From Streptomyces europaeiscabiei (GTDB lineage Bacteria > Actinomycetota > Actinomycetes > Streptomycetales > Streptomycetaceae): DNA of 64,000 nt. Within the stretch, counting starts at the first letter, position 1. Each line of letters begins with the position of its first letter. Below are positions 45,401 to 49,170 of this stretch, one piece after another. The stretch covers positions 1,364,001-1,428,000 of the forward strand of contig NZ_CP107841.1 of NCBI RefSeq assembly GCF_036346855.1, written 5' to 3'. The position numbers and the translations under genes are program-made. The notes beneath the pieces are model-generated. The model was not told the origin of the DNA. It saw only the letters and a list, made by a program, of their open reading frames with translations, and searched no databases.

Positions 45401-48087
45401 TAGCGGTCGCGTCGGAAGGCGTAGGTGGGCAGTTCGACCGGGCGGGCCCCGGGGAAGAAGGCGGACCAGTCCACCGCCGCACCACCCAGATGCAGGCGCG
45501 CCAGGGCCGTCACCAGGGTCCCGCTCTCCGTACCGTCCTTGCGGAGCAGCGGGACGAACAGCCCGTCCGACAGGCAGTTCTGGGCGAGGGCGGTGAGGGT
45601 GCCGTCGGGGCCGATCTCCAGGAAACGCGTCACCCCCTCGGCCGCCAGGGCGCTCACTCCGTCGGCGAACCGAACGGCCTGACGGACATGCCCTACCCAG
45701 TACTCGGCCGACGCCAACTCCCCCTCGGCGGCCAGGCGTCCGGTCACGTTCGACACAACTGGGATGGCAGGGGTTCCGTAGGTGACCCGCTCCGCGACCT
45801 CACGGAACGCGTCGAGCATCGGCTCCATCAACGGGGAGTGGAACGCGTGCGACACCCGTAGGCGGGAGGTACGTCGGCCCCGCGCCTTCAGTACCTCGGC
45901 GACCTCCGTGACAGCAGCCTCGACACCGGCGATCACCACCGACCGCGGACCGTTCACCGCCGCGACCGACACCAACGCCGCATCCAGCAAAGGCAGGACC
46001 TCGTCCTCGGCGGCCTCCACCGCCACCATCGCCCCACCGGAGGGCAGCTCCTGCATCAACCGGCCACGCGCCACCACCAGAGCGCACGCATCCTCCAGCG
46101 ACAACACCCCCGCCACATGCGCCGCAGCAATCTCACCGACCGAATGACCGATGACGAAGTCGGGGCGCACACCGAACGACTCCACCAGGCGGAACAGAGC
46201 CACCTCAACCGCGAACAACGCCGGCTGCGTCCACTCCGTACGACCCAACAACCCCGCGTCATCACCGAACACCACATCCCGCAACCCGGATCCGACATGC
46301 GCACACACCGCATCGAAAGCATCCGCGAAAACGGGGAACGCCTCGTACAACTCCCGGCCCATCCCGGGCCGCTGCGCACCCTGACCGGAGAACAGGAACG
46401 CCGTCCGGCCCTCACCCGCGGTACCGGTGGTGACCTGGGAGGCGGAGTCGCCGTCCGCCAACGCTGCCAGCGCGGCGACGAGTTCGGCACGGTCGGTGCC
46501 GAGAAGGACGGCACGGTGGGGGTGGGCGGTGCGGGTGGTGGCCAGGGAGGCGGCCAGGTCGTAGGGGTCGGTGTCCGGGTGTTCGGTCACGTGAGCGGTC
46601 AGGCGGTGTGCCTGGGCTCGCAGGGAGTCCTCGTCGCGGGCGGACAGGAGCCAGGGCAGCACGGGGAGGGCGGCACGCGGCGCCTCATCCGGGGCGGGCT
46701 CGTCACCGGCGGGTTCGGGTGCCTGTTCGATGATGGCGTGGGCGTTGGTGCCGGAGACACCGAAGGCCGAGACGCCGACGCGGCGCGGGTGGTCGGAGCC
46801 GGGCCAGTCGACGGCCTCGGTGAGCAGCCGGACGTGACCGGCACTCCAGTCGACGTGGGTGGAGGGGCGTTCGGCGTGCAGGGTGGACGGCAGGACGCCG
46901 TGGCGCAGGGCGAGAACGGACTTGATGACGCCGACGACGCCCGCGGCCGCCTGGGTGTGGCCGATGTTGGACTTGGCGGAGCCGAGCAGCAGCGGACGGT
47001 CGTCGGGACGGCCCTGACCGTAGGTGGCGAGGAGGGCCTGGGCCTCGATGGGGTCGCCGAGGCTGGTGCCGGTGCCGTGCGCCTCGACGGCGTCCACGTC
47101 CTGCGGGGCGAGTGAGGCGTTGGCGAGCGCGGCGAGAATGACGCGTTGCTGGGACTGTCCGTTGGGGGCGGTGAGTCCGTTGGAGGCACCGTCCTGGTTG
47201 ACGGCGCTGCCGCGCAGGACGGCGAGGACCCGGTGGCCGTTGCGGCGGGCGTCGGAGAGCCGCTCGACGACGATCGTTCCGGCGCCCTCGGACCAGCCGG
47301 TGCCGTCGGCGTCGTCGGAGAACGCCTTGCAGCGGCCGTCGCCGGCGAGGCCGCCCTGCCGGTCGAACTCGATGAAGGCGCCGGGGCTGGACATGACGGT
47401 GACGCCGCCGACGACCGCGAGGGAGCACTCGCCGGAGCGCAGCGACTGGGCGGCCAGGTGCAGGGCGACGAGGGAGGAGGAGCAGGCGGTGTCGACGGTG
47501 ACGGCGGGGCCCTCCAGGCCGAGGGCGTAGGCGACGCGGCCGGAGAGGACGGACATGGAGTTGCCGGTGAGCAGGTGGCCCCGGACGTCGTCGGGCACCT
47601 CGCGCAGGCCGGAGGTGTAGCCCTGGTCGCTGCATCCGACGAAGACACCGGAGCGGCTGCCGCGCAGCGTGAGGGGGTCGATGCCGGCGCGTTCGAAGGC
47701 CTCCCAGACCACTTCGAGCAGCAGGCGCTGCTGGGGGTCCATGGCGAGGGCCTCGCGCGGGGAGATCCCGAAGAAGGCAGGGTCGAAGCGGTCCGCGTCG
47801 TGCACGAAACCGCCACGGTGACGCCCGCCCCCGGTACCGGCCGGTGTCCCCGGTGCCGTGGGCCAGCCGCGGTCGGCGGGCCAGTCCGTCACCGCGTCGG
47901 TCCCGGAGACCAGCAGGTCCCAGAAGTCGTCGGGGGTGCGCACGTCGCCGGGCAGACGGCAGCTCATGCCGACGATGGCGACGGGCTCCTGCTCGCGGGT
48001 CTCCAACTGCCTCAGTTTGCGGCGGGTGTTGTGGAGATCGAGGGTGACCCGCTTGAGGTAGTCCCGAAGCTGCGCTTCCTTCGTCAT
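23917..48087 (-). CDS. Type I modular polyketide synthase C: five modules (8,056 aa)
   Basis: A giant pentamodular protein. Order: docking coiled coil (about 1-32; MTKEAQLRDYLKRV), C1 KS-AT-KR-ACP, C2 KS-AT-KR-ACP, C3 KS-AT-DH-ACP, C4 KS-AT-KR-ACP, C5 KS-AT-DH-ER-KR-ACP, and an acidic docking tail (GDLFDLIDRELGDA). ACP serines are 1440, 2958, 4268, 5813 and 7923. ATG 48087 follows a GGGGG ribosome-binding site 6 nt upstream and gives a canonical docking start. It is the first gene of the C-B-A operon, and the 297 bp before it should hold the promoter. Only C4 carries a methylmalonyl-type AT. Oddities are the missing KR in C3, a Gly-to-Ser change in the C5 DH motif, and blocks shared almost exactly with other modules. 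Frame and domains are continuous, with no sign of a frameshift. Confidence 0.95.
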   Translation of the reverse strand: MTKEAQLRDYLKRVTLDLHNTRRKLRQLETREQEPVAIVGMSCRLPGDVRTPDDFWDLLVSGTDAVTDWPADRGWPTAPGTPAGTGGGRHRGGFVHDADRFDPAFFGISPREALAMDPQQRLLLEVVWEAFERAGIDPLTLRGSRSGVFVGCSDQGYTSGLREVPDDVRGHLLTGNSMSVLSGRVAYALGLEGPAVTVDTACSSSLVALHLAAQSLRSGECSLAVVGGVTVMSSPGAFIEFDRQGGLAGDGRCKAFSDDADGTGWSEGAGTIVVERLSDARRNGHRVLAVLRGSAVNQDGASNGLTAPNGQSQQRVILAALANASLAPQDVDAVEAHGTGTSLGDPIEAQALLATYGQGRPDDRPLLLGSAKSNIGHTQAAAGVVGVIKSVLALRHGVLPSTLHAERPSTHVDWSAGHVRLLTEAVDWPGSDHPRRVGVSAFGVSGTNAHAIIEQAPEPAGDEPAPDEAPRAALPVLPWLLSARDEDSLRAQAHRLTAHVTEHPDTDPYDLAASLATTRTAHPHRAVLLGTDRAELVAALAALADGDSASQVTTGTAGEGRTAFLFSGQGAQRPGMGRELYEAFPVFADAFDAVCAHVGSGLRDVVFGDDAGLLGRTEWTQPALFAVEVALFRLVESFGVRPDFVIGHSVGEIAAAHVAGVLSLEDACALVVARGRLMQELPSGGAMVAVEAAEDEVLPLLDAALVSVAAVNGPRSVVIAGVEAAVTEVAEVLKARGRRTSRLRVSHAFHSPLMEPMLDAFREVAERVTYGTPAIPVVSNVTGRLAAEGELASAEYWVGHVRQAVRFADGVSALAAEGVTRFLEIGPDGTLTALAQNCLSDGLFVPLLRKDGTESGTLVTALARLHLGGAAVDWSAFFPGARPVELPTYAFRRDRYWLERSYAEDGSAVAASGPYHRAVWRPVVGLPEAARLSGRWLVLRPVSLHGDDGWDGALTAALLDAGAEPVTVDHHPGDARAEFARRIAATAGDAPLAGVLSLLALNGREGRDVPDGVASTAVLVQALGDAGVTAPLWTLTRGAVTAAEGDSAPDPDQAAVWGLGRVAALEHPDRWGGLIDLPHTLDRRSTTRLVSLLADGAAGGPREDQAAVRTGGLLGRRLVPAPPQPEAAWRPTGTVLVTGGTGALGARVARWAARNGAAHLLLVSRTGAQAPGADALHAELRELGAQVTFGALDLTDREALRALLDAHPVDAVVHTAGVLQDGVLDGLTPRALRTVFAAKAAGARNLDELTRDRDLSAFVLFSSFAGTVGSAGQANYAAANAVLDALAERRRGEGLPATSIAWGPWAGGGMAADTDAEGRQQRGGVGLLDPEQALDALGACATDGPAAVLIADIDWSRFGPAFTAVRPSPLLAEVYHAPEAPQTAATATTGLRARLAGLTPEARQRELLTEVRTRAAAALGYDGPAQVGAERAFRDLGVDSLIAVELRNVLAAATGATLPTTVVFDHPTPLALAAFLYGELFGDEGAAAPVVAAVAVVDEPVAIVGMACRFPGGVESPEDLWAMLADGRDGIGDFPTDRGWDLDLLFAPDADNPYASHTARGGFLDGVGGFDAEFFGVSPREALAMDPQQRLLLEASWQAVERAGVDPRSLRGSRVGVFAGTNGQDYPALLSVSEGDFGGYVGTGNAASVASGRVSYVLGLEGPAVTVDTACSSSLVALHLAVQSLRSGECDLALAGGVTVMSTPGAFVEFSRQGGLAGDGRCKAFGEGADGTGWGEGAGVLLVERLSDARRNGHRVLAVVRGSAVNQDGASNGLTAPNGPAQQRVIRAALAGAGVAASEVDVVEAHGTGTRLGDPIEAQALLATYGQDRSGGRPLWLGSVKSNLGHTQAAAGVAGVIKMVEALRHGVLPATLHADEPSSQVDWSSGGVELLTGQRPWPEVGRARRAGVSSFGLSGTNAHVILEQAPAESVEPTEPTEPTEPAGLPVIPWVLSGRGAHALRAQAARLLDVVRSAPEADPMEIASALATTRTAFEHRAVVRGRDRAELVAALAALADGEPTPHVVSGIAGEGRTAFLFSGQGAQRPGMGRELYEAFPVFADAFDEVCAQVGSGLRDVVLGDDAERLNRTEWTQPALFAVEVALFRLVESFGVRADFVVGHSVGEIAAAHVAGVLSLEDACALVVARGRLMQELPSGGAMVAVEAAEDEVLPLLDPAQVSVAAVNGPRSVVIAGAEAAVSAVAEVLKARGRRVSRLRVSHAFHSPLMEPMLDAFRTVAEGIAYGAPAIPVVSNVTGRLAAEGELASAEYWVRHVRQAVRFADGVSALAAEGVTRFLEIGPDGTLTALARTVLGDVDDAVCVPVQRKDRPEADALTAALAVLHAAGVPVGWNMVLGAVRPAFPLPTYAFQRTWYWPEPRRGATGTGTGTGTASVATAGEAAFWQAVDRGDAEELAGVLDLDGTELESVVPALTAWRRAEAERTTADAWRYRVRWERLAPAVPRTADGRWLLLQADTGTDAGTDGDSVLSGIEEFLPGLERVICADLGRAALGEVFAAAVADGAPIAGVLSCLPGVQSALTLVQAYGDAAVAAPLWLVTSGAVAVGGGTEAAVDPRRAAVWGLGRVAALEHPDVWGGLLDLPVRPDRRTLARTVAVLAAGDEDQVAVRGTDAYARRLTPAPAPGATGAWAAPERVLITGGTGALGARVARWAVARGARELVLTSRRGTDAPGADDLRGELVGLGARVTVAACDMGDRDTVARLLAAHPVDAVVHCAGVLDDDVIASYSPDRLAAVLRAKADAADHLDELTRDSGLSAFVVFSSIAGVWGSGGQAGYAAANAHLDALVERRRARGLAATSVAWGPWGGTGMAADEAAQHLLNRRGLRPVDPDAALTALDRALTAQDTTVVVADVDWALFASAFTTGRPSPLLAALPGAAVAAATDTAVDAVGAALRDRLAPLTTEERDAALLDLVRRRAAAALGHTDPAAVAVGRAFREMGFDSLTAVELRNALTAETGVPLPSTLVFDHPTPLAVAARLRDELYGAERERQEAPVRATDTDPVVIVGMGCRLPGGIDGPDRLWDLLAAGGDAVGAFPEDRGWDLTGLLEASDTRSGGFLAQASAFDAAFFGISPREAQALDPQQRLVLETSWEALEHSGIAPTALKGSRTGVFVGAGSSGYATGLTEIPEGLGGHLLTGQAGSVISGRIAYSLGLEGPAVTVDTACSSSLVALHLAAQSLRGGECDLALVGGVTVMADPGAFVEFSLQGGLAPDGRCKAFSDDADGTGWAEGVGVLVVERLSDARRAGHRVLAVVEGSAVNQDGASNGLTAPNGPSQQRVIRQALAFAGLSPRDVDVVEAHGTGTTLGDPVEAQALLAAYGQERPEDRPLWLGSVKSNLGHTQAAAGAVGIIKMILALRNDTLPRTLHAGQPSSRVDWDSGRIRLLHEAVAWPAGESVRRAGVSAFGVSGTNAHVILAEPPATPDASTAPTRGRGDTDTDRTALPWLLAARSAPALRDQAGRLLAHLEQHSGLDAADVAHALAFTRAPLEHRTAVTGTGRDTLLAGLRALADGRTHPAVVTGNTLTTGGTAFLFAGQGTQRPGMGRGLYQAFPAYADAFDAVCGHFDGLLPRPLVEVVHGDDADTLNRTEYAQPALFAAEVALFRLLESFGVRPTHLLGHSVGEIAAAHVAGVLTLPDACRLVAARGRLMQALPEGGAMIALQAAEDEVLPLLAGREDVLGVAAVNGPRSVVVSGDEDAALAVAAHFAAQGRKTTRLRVSHAFHSPRMDAMLDDFRAVAAAVEYAEPRIPVVSDLTGRLAGPGDLTDPEYWVRHVRHAVRFADGVTALEERGVVRLLELGPDTTLTALAQGGWQGTAPLAVPTLREDRDEAETLLAAVGALHAHGAPVDWHAVLAATAPGARPVDLPTYAFQHHPYWIETTPSTGDPAAAGLVAAGHPLLGAVVPSAVDDTLLLTGRLTARTTGWLAAHRLGGTAVVPSTAFLELALAAGAHAARPQIRELVLERPLALPEHDGVALQLRVEAPDARGDRAFAVHARPAADAGAEWTRHAAGVLTAETGPDPAHDLTAWPPPGAEEIATDGLYVRLREAGLDYGPVFQGLLAAWQDDTAVYAEVALPESASADAARHDLHPALLDAALHPLGLGAFDGLGDGRMLFSAGPVRLFATGATTLRVRLERTGPDTLALTAADAVGEPVLAIGSLLLRPVPGAPLTPAAAPVTTGDSAAAPAEQVRRRAARTQPPGSLLERLAGRPAAERERVLLTTVRDRVAAVLGHAGPDDVEPALPFTDLGLTSLTAVELRNGLSTALGVTLPATLVFDHPTPAVLARHLADDLFGTAGDGTPVAARRAVDDDPIAVVGMACRYPGGIAGPEDLWDLVRAGADGISPLPTDRNWSPERLYHPDPDHPGTVYTREGGFLHDASRFDPAFFSISPREALAMDPQQRLLLEVSWEALERAGVDPAAARGSATGVFAGVTYQDYVTILAASDDNFEGYVGTGNSPSVLSGRISYALGLEGPAVSVDTACSSSLVALHLAAQSLRQGECELALAGGVTVMSTPGSLIEFSRQRALAEDGRCKPFSADADGASWAEGVGMIVLERLSDARRHGHQVLAVIRGSALNQDGASNGLTAPNGPSQQRVIRQALATAGLSPQDVDAVEAHGTGTTLGDPIEAQALLAAYGQDRAEDRPLWLGSLKSNIGHSQAAAGVGGVIKMVMALREGVLPRTLYADNPTPHVDWTAGHVRLLTEERPWPDTGRAHRAGVSSFGMSGTNAHVIVEQAPDTPDRPAARAALPAVPVVLSARTPAALRAQAARLRAHLRARPGTPLTDLAYTLAVGRAALTHRAAVLADDVTRLDETLSALAADGPLTAPALVADAVPGGAEPVLVFPGQGAQWAGMARELLAESTVFADWIDRCERALAPHVDWSLSAVLRGDADAADLARVDVVQPALWAVMVATAALWRAHGVRPAAVVGHSQGEIAAACAAGALTLEDGARVVALRSRAITRIAGTGGMMSVPLSAEDTRARMAPWADRLAVAAVNGPATVVVSGEAEALDELHAALTADGIRARKVDVDYGSHSAQVEAIRDTVLDALDGITPRDAEIPFRSSLTGDWQDTTGLDATYWYTNLRETVRFEEAVQGLIAAGHRTFVEVGPHPVLAVGLRDTLDAAGVDGAVLGSLRRDQGGLRQFLTALAEAHAHGVDIDFETVFGGTGAARTDLPTYPFEHQRYWPTLRETAAAGHADGAPDTDSVEARFWETVEQEDLQSLSDALDLAADAPLSSVLPALSNWRRTQRERATTDAWRYRVAFSPLTPGPATLTGTWLLLAPADTTGHARTADAVADALSAGGARTVRLITVPDGALDRAALAGLLATDEDAVRPAGVLSLLALDTRAHPDHPAVPVGLAGTLALVQALGDLGLDAPLWCATRGAVAVGGADPAPDPAQALVWGFGRVAALEHSDRWGGLIDLPADLDARSATRLATVLADPGQEDQIALRATGAHGRRLVHAPGADVPAETWRPRGTVLVTGGTGALGGHVARWLADRGATHLVLAGRRGADAPGATGLRDELAARGVDVTLAACDVSDRADLARLLAGVPADRPLDAVFHAAGSLDDGVIDSLTPGRMDPVLRGKATAARALHELTRDLDLSAFVLFSSTAGVLSGAGLGNYAPGNAYLDALAAERRAAGLPATAVSWGLWADGGMVGDAAGDRMRRHGVHPMDTAAACEALGHALDLGDTHVVVTDLRWDTYAPSFTAPRPSHLLDELPAARRALDTTRQDSASATADASSLHTHLAALPDYERAGAVLEIVRGHVAGVLGYPAADAVEPERPFTDLGIDSLSAVELRNGMNRITGLRLPSTLVFDHPNCRALADFLLAEVAADTVPATPDDTPRRSAALDDDIAIVAMGCRFPGDIRTPEQLWRMLLEGEEGLVPFPEDRGWDLDTLYDPDPGKVGTVYTRTGGFLSDAGGFDPAFFNISPREAVAMDPQQRLLLEMAWETFERAGIDPRALRGSRTGVFAGTNGQDYTGMLAASGEDFEGYMLTGNAASVVSGRLSYTFGLEGPAVTVDTACSASLVALHLAAQSLRSGECDLALAGGITVMASPGLFVDFSRQRGLAADGRCKAFADAADGTGFSEGGGLLLVERLSDARRNGHPVLAVVRGSAVNQDGASNGLSAPNGPAQQRVIRAALVDAGVAASEVDVVEAHGTGTRLGDPIEAQALLATYGRERAGGQPLWLGSVKSNVGHTQAGAGVAGVMKMVLAMRNGMLPATLHVDAPSSHVDWSSGGVELLTQAREWPEVVERPRRAGVSSFGISGTNAHVVLEAVPVTEEIVTEESVAEESVTEESVAEESGGVPGGGGPVPWVVSARSRDALRAQAAQLLDHIGEFTDLTPADLGLSLTATRAAFEHRAVVLGADRAALTDGLRLLATGEIGPHTVTGVQRGEGKTAFLFSGQGAQRPGMGRGLYEAFPVYADAFDAVCAHLGDDLRGLVFGDDAELLNRTEHAQPALFAFEVALYRLLESWGVRPDFVAGHSVGEIAAAHIAGVMSLQDACALVAARGRLMQELPAGGAMFAVEAAEDDVRPLLEGHPDAGIAAVNGPRSVVVSGTEDVVAGIAARLAADGRRTTRLRVSHAFHSPLMEPMLDAFREVAASISYAPPRMAVVSNVTGRGAAPGELEDPEYWVRHVREAVRFADGVGWLAAHGVGRFVEVGPDGTLTAMAQSCPTDDEHTLFVPSLRKDRDERETLLDAVARAFAHGVPVEWPRLFDGTGARTAELPTYPFQRRRYWPKPPVLLGDVTAAGLGTSGHPLLGAAVELADGATHVFTGRFSLGSHSWLKDHALTSTALFPATGFLDLALHAGARTGCEQVAELTILAPLTLPAHGGVQVQVRVEEPDATGARPLTVHGRPDDAEPGTPWTLHAGGLLTVATETAATETAATPYDFTAWPPEGGEEVPLDGFYEAFADRGHLYGPLFQGLTRVWTRGEEVFAEVELPADAAPAADAFDLHPALLDAALHAVMFVPMKDAGRLPFSWSDVRLDAVGASALRLRMVQEGPEAVGLALADPAGRPVASVGSLTLRELSGDLAGSTVGAPGNRGLYELDWRPVTPGDSETPAPSTVTVVGADEADELAAALRAAGHTARSVPGLDALADADEVPDTLLYAVPLVAATGEGTVGGTLADAARTTAGEVLALLQRWVDDPAFAHARLAVVTRGAVPAGPRPADPAQAAVWGLVRAARTENPGRFVLADTDGTDASTAALPAALDDTAFELAVQDGTVTVPHIVPLDAGRTLVPPAGADTWRLAVERQGTLEGLRLAPCPEVTAPLAPNEVRLSLRAAGVNFRDVLTTLGMYPGDATGIGLEGAGVVTEVGADVTGLAPGDRVMGMFAGAFGPVAVADARMVARIPKGWSFAEAATVPIVYLTAYYALVDLGGLKPGENVLVHAAAGGVGSAAVQLARHLGAVVHGTASPAKWDALRAAGLDDARLASSRDLGFEQRLLDATEGRGFDVVLDSLAREFVDASLRLLPRGGRFLEMGKTDVRDPARVAADHPGVDYRAFDLVEAGPDRIGEMLAVLVDLFDRGALKPLPMAVWDVRRAPEAFRFLSQARHIGKVVLTLPAAPDPAGTVLLTGGLGGLGRITARHLVAEHGVRHLLIAGRRGPDSPQAAALRAELAALGAEVTVIACDIADRTALASLLAGIPADRPLTAVVHSAGVLADGVLSSMSPQRLDEALRPKADAVAALHDLTRDLDLARFVVFSSVAGTFGGAGQANYSAANAFLDAFAHHRRAQGLPAVSLAWGTWLPDAGMTGELSDADRERHARTGMVPLDAGEGMRLLDAAANSDRAALLPMDIDPAALREHHDVLPVLLRGLVRTPARRRAQAAVGAAPAAQAPQPLAERLAPLPAADREHLLLDVVAEQAAAVLGHGSAADIDPEQTFKELGFDSLTAVELRNRLGAATGLRLPATLVFDYPTALAQVRYLLGELSLPEPPGTTQALLGEMDRLESALLDSDVAGEDREKVSARLRELLSRWQGEPVTPAGTPAGQADTPAGQDDEELALAETAGDLFDLIDRELGDA
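29012..29855 (-). repeat. Near-identical KS/linker block, copy in module C5
   Basis: Partner of 7530-8352. This copy has extra five-residue linker repeats (VTEES/VAEES). The ketosynthase part uses the same atypical G/T-ending codons. Confidence 0.8.
30550..35114 (-). other. PKS module C4: KS-AT(methylmalonyl-like)-KR-ACP
   Basis: Landmarks are KS Cys4499; AT Ser4949 in GHSQGE, after RVDVVQPALWAVM; KR from about 5496 with LDD and Tyr5643 (NYAPGN); ACP Ser5813 in GIDSL. The substrate motif is YGSH (5049-5052), a variant of YASH, so methylmalonyl-CoA is the best guess and a rarer extender cannot be excluded. Predicted output: 2-methyl-3-hydroxy unit. Confidence 0.84.
35185..39043 (-). other. 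PKS module C3: KS-AT(malonyl)-DH-ACP, no ketoreductase
   Basis: Landmarks are KS Cys3181; AT Ser3636 with HAFH at 3736-3739 (malonyl-CoA); DH His3944 (HRLGGTAVVP) and Asp4110 (HPALLDAAL); ACP Ser4268 in GLTSL instead of the usual GFDSL. About 100 residues after the DH the sequence passes straight into the ACP. There is no NADPH loop, no KR structural half and no space for one. Without a KR the DH has no obvious beta-hydroxy substrate, so the ketone should persist unless the DH has another role. Confidence 0.87.
39115..43594 (-). other. PKS module C2: KS-AT(malonyl)-KR-ACP with a hybrid-looking ketoreductase
   Basis: Landmarks are KS Cys1671; AT Ser2119 (GHSVGE) with HAFH at 2217-2220; KR from about 2648, Tyr2791; ACP Ser2958. 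The KR carries Trp2783 in the A-type context AGVWGSGGQ but also the LDD motif typical of B-type KRs, so its stereochemistry cannot be read safely. Linkers contain short in-frame repeats (EPT, GT). Confidence 0.86.
41172..42009 (-). repeat. Near-identical acyltransferase block, copy in module C2
   Basis: Partner of 45582-46419 (offset 4,410 bp). From about 41450 to 43810 the coding strand switches to G/T-ending codons across this AT, the C2 KS and the end of the C1 ACP, then returns to the usual C-ending style. Confidence 0.8.
43670..47990 (-). other. PKS module C1: KS-AT(malonyl)-KR-ACP
   Basis: Landmarks are KS Cys202; AT Ser649 (GHSVGE) with HAFH at 747-750 (malonyl-CoA); KR from about 1133 with LQD in place of LDD and Tyr1276 (NYAAAN); ACP Ser1440 in GVDSL. 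Predicted output: a hydroxyl; stereotype is less certain than for LDD-type KRs. Confidence 0.86.
45582..46419 (-). repeat. Near-identical acyltransferase block, copy in module C1
   Basis: It matches 41172-42009 in module C2 without net length change (offset 4,410 bp) and covers most of the malonyl-type AT core. Part of it uses G/T-ending codons unlike flanking DNA. Confidence 0.8.
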
Positions 48088-48384
48088 GGACTGCCCCCAT
48101 GGTGTGCGGTTTCGGTGATGGGACGGGTGTCCGCGCGGGGCCGTGTGCAGCGGCCGGGCGCCCGGTGGCGGCCTGGCCGGCGGTGTGCTCCTCGTGCGGT
48201 GGGGACAGCATGACCCGGGCCGCGATCCTTTTTCGGCCCCCGGCGGGGTTCTCTGGGGAAACCCTTGGAAATCCCGCCCGGTCCGCCGTTCACGCAGGCA
48301 GGAGCGGTGACCGGGAGGCGACGGGGATCGGGTGGTACCCCGGACGGCCGTAGGGCGCGCACGGAGGCCGGGGCACGGGCGGGC
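48088..48384 (-). other. Intergenic region upstream of PKS C
   Basis: 297 bp between the mqnB-like stop and the PKS C start. It holds a GGGGG ribosome-binding site at 48094-48098 and a GGGAAACCC/GGAAATCCC cluster at 48253-48278. I see no gene and no convincing -10/-35 pair or terminator. It is the only long gap before the C-B-A operon. Confidence 0.6.
48253..48278. promoter_or_regulatory. Candidate PAS-LuxR (PimM-type) operator upstream of PKS C
   Basis: The plus strand reads CTGGGGAAACCCTTGG at 48253-48268, agreeing with 13 of 16 positions of the PimM-type consensus CTVGGGAWWTCCCBAG. Overlapping it, TGGAAATCCC at 48266-48275 fits 9 of 10 positions of the core GGGAWWTCCC. It lies about 165-190 bp before the PKS C start. 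PAS-LuxR activators control several Streptomyces macrolide clusters; none is encoded in this window, so the call rests on sequence alone. Confidence 0.38.
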
Positions 48385-49170
48385 TCAGGTGTACGGGGGC
48401 GGGGCGCCGCGGGAGAGCAGGTCGGTCAGGACGGCGAAGGCGTCCCGGAGGGCGGCGAGGGCTTCGGGAACGCGCCAGGCCGCGCGGTCACGGGGCCCGA
48501 CCGCGTTGGAGATGGTGCGGATCTCCAGCAGCGGTACGCCGTGGACGGCGGCGGCCTCGGCGACGCCGAAGCCCTCCATCGCCTCGGCGGCGGCGGCGTG
48601 GCGCCGCCGCAGGGCGTGCGCGCGTTCCGCGGTGCCCGTGACGGTGGAGACGGTCAGCACGGGTGCGTGGACGGCGCCGAGGGCACGGGCGACGGCCGCG
48701 GCCAGATGCGGCGCGCACGGGTGCTCGCAGACGCCGAACCCGAGGCTGTCGGCGGACAGGAACCCGTCGGGGGTCTCGCAGCCCAGATCGGCGGCGATGA
48801 CGCGGTCGGCGACGACGACGGAGCCCGGGGCGGCGACGGGCACGAACCCGCCCGCGATGCCGGCGGAGACGACGAGGTGGTACGGGTCCCGGTGGACGGC
48901 CGCCGCGGTGAGAGCCGCGTCGGTGGCCCCCGCCGCGGCGGCGGGGCCTACTCCCCCGGCCACCAGGTCCGCGCTCAACCGCTGGTGCCGGACGGGTGAC
49001 GGTTCGCGGGCGGCAGGTTGGCCTGTGCTGCCCGGGGTGTGGTCGACCCTGATCATCTCGCGGCCCGGCAGACCGGGGCAGCGGACCGGCACGGTGGGGC
49101 CGAGGCCGCGCGCGACGGCGTCGCGTTCGGCGTCGACGGCGGTGACGACGAGCAGGCGGATCGGGTTCAT
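48385..49170 (-). CDS. mqnB: Futalosine hydrolase-like nucleosidase (MqnB family)
   Basis: A 261-aa member of the purine nucleoside phosphorylase/MTA-SAH nucleosidase superfamily. Visible motifs are SAGIAGGF (phosphate/ribose loop region), EAMEGFGVAEAA (ribose-binding Glu) and ISNAVGPRDRAAW, the last typical of futalosine hydrolases with the catalytic Asp in RD. Futalosine hydrolase splits hypoxanthine from futalosine in the alternative menaquinone pathway of Streptomyces. Its ATG overlaps the rfbA stop by 4 bp (ATGA), so it is translationally coupled to a deoxysugar gene. That may mean a cluster-specific role, such as clearing SAH or MTA after methyl transfer, or simply a displaced or duplicated menaquinone gene. 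No other mqn gene is nearby. Family is confident; physiological substrate is not. Confidence 0.85.
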   Translation of the reverse strand: MNPIRLLVVTAVDAERDAVARGLGPTVPVRCPGLPGREMIRVDHTPGSTGQPAAREPSPVRHQRLSADLVAGGVGPAAAAGATDAALTAAAVHRDPYHLVVSAGIAGGFVPVAAPGSVVVADRVIAADLGCETPDGFLSADSLGFGVCEHPCAPHLAAAVARALGAVHAPVLTVSTVTGTAERAHALRRRHAAAAEAMEGFGVAEAAAVHGVPLLEIRTISNAVGPRDRAAWRVPEALAALRDAFAVLTDLLSRGAPPPYT

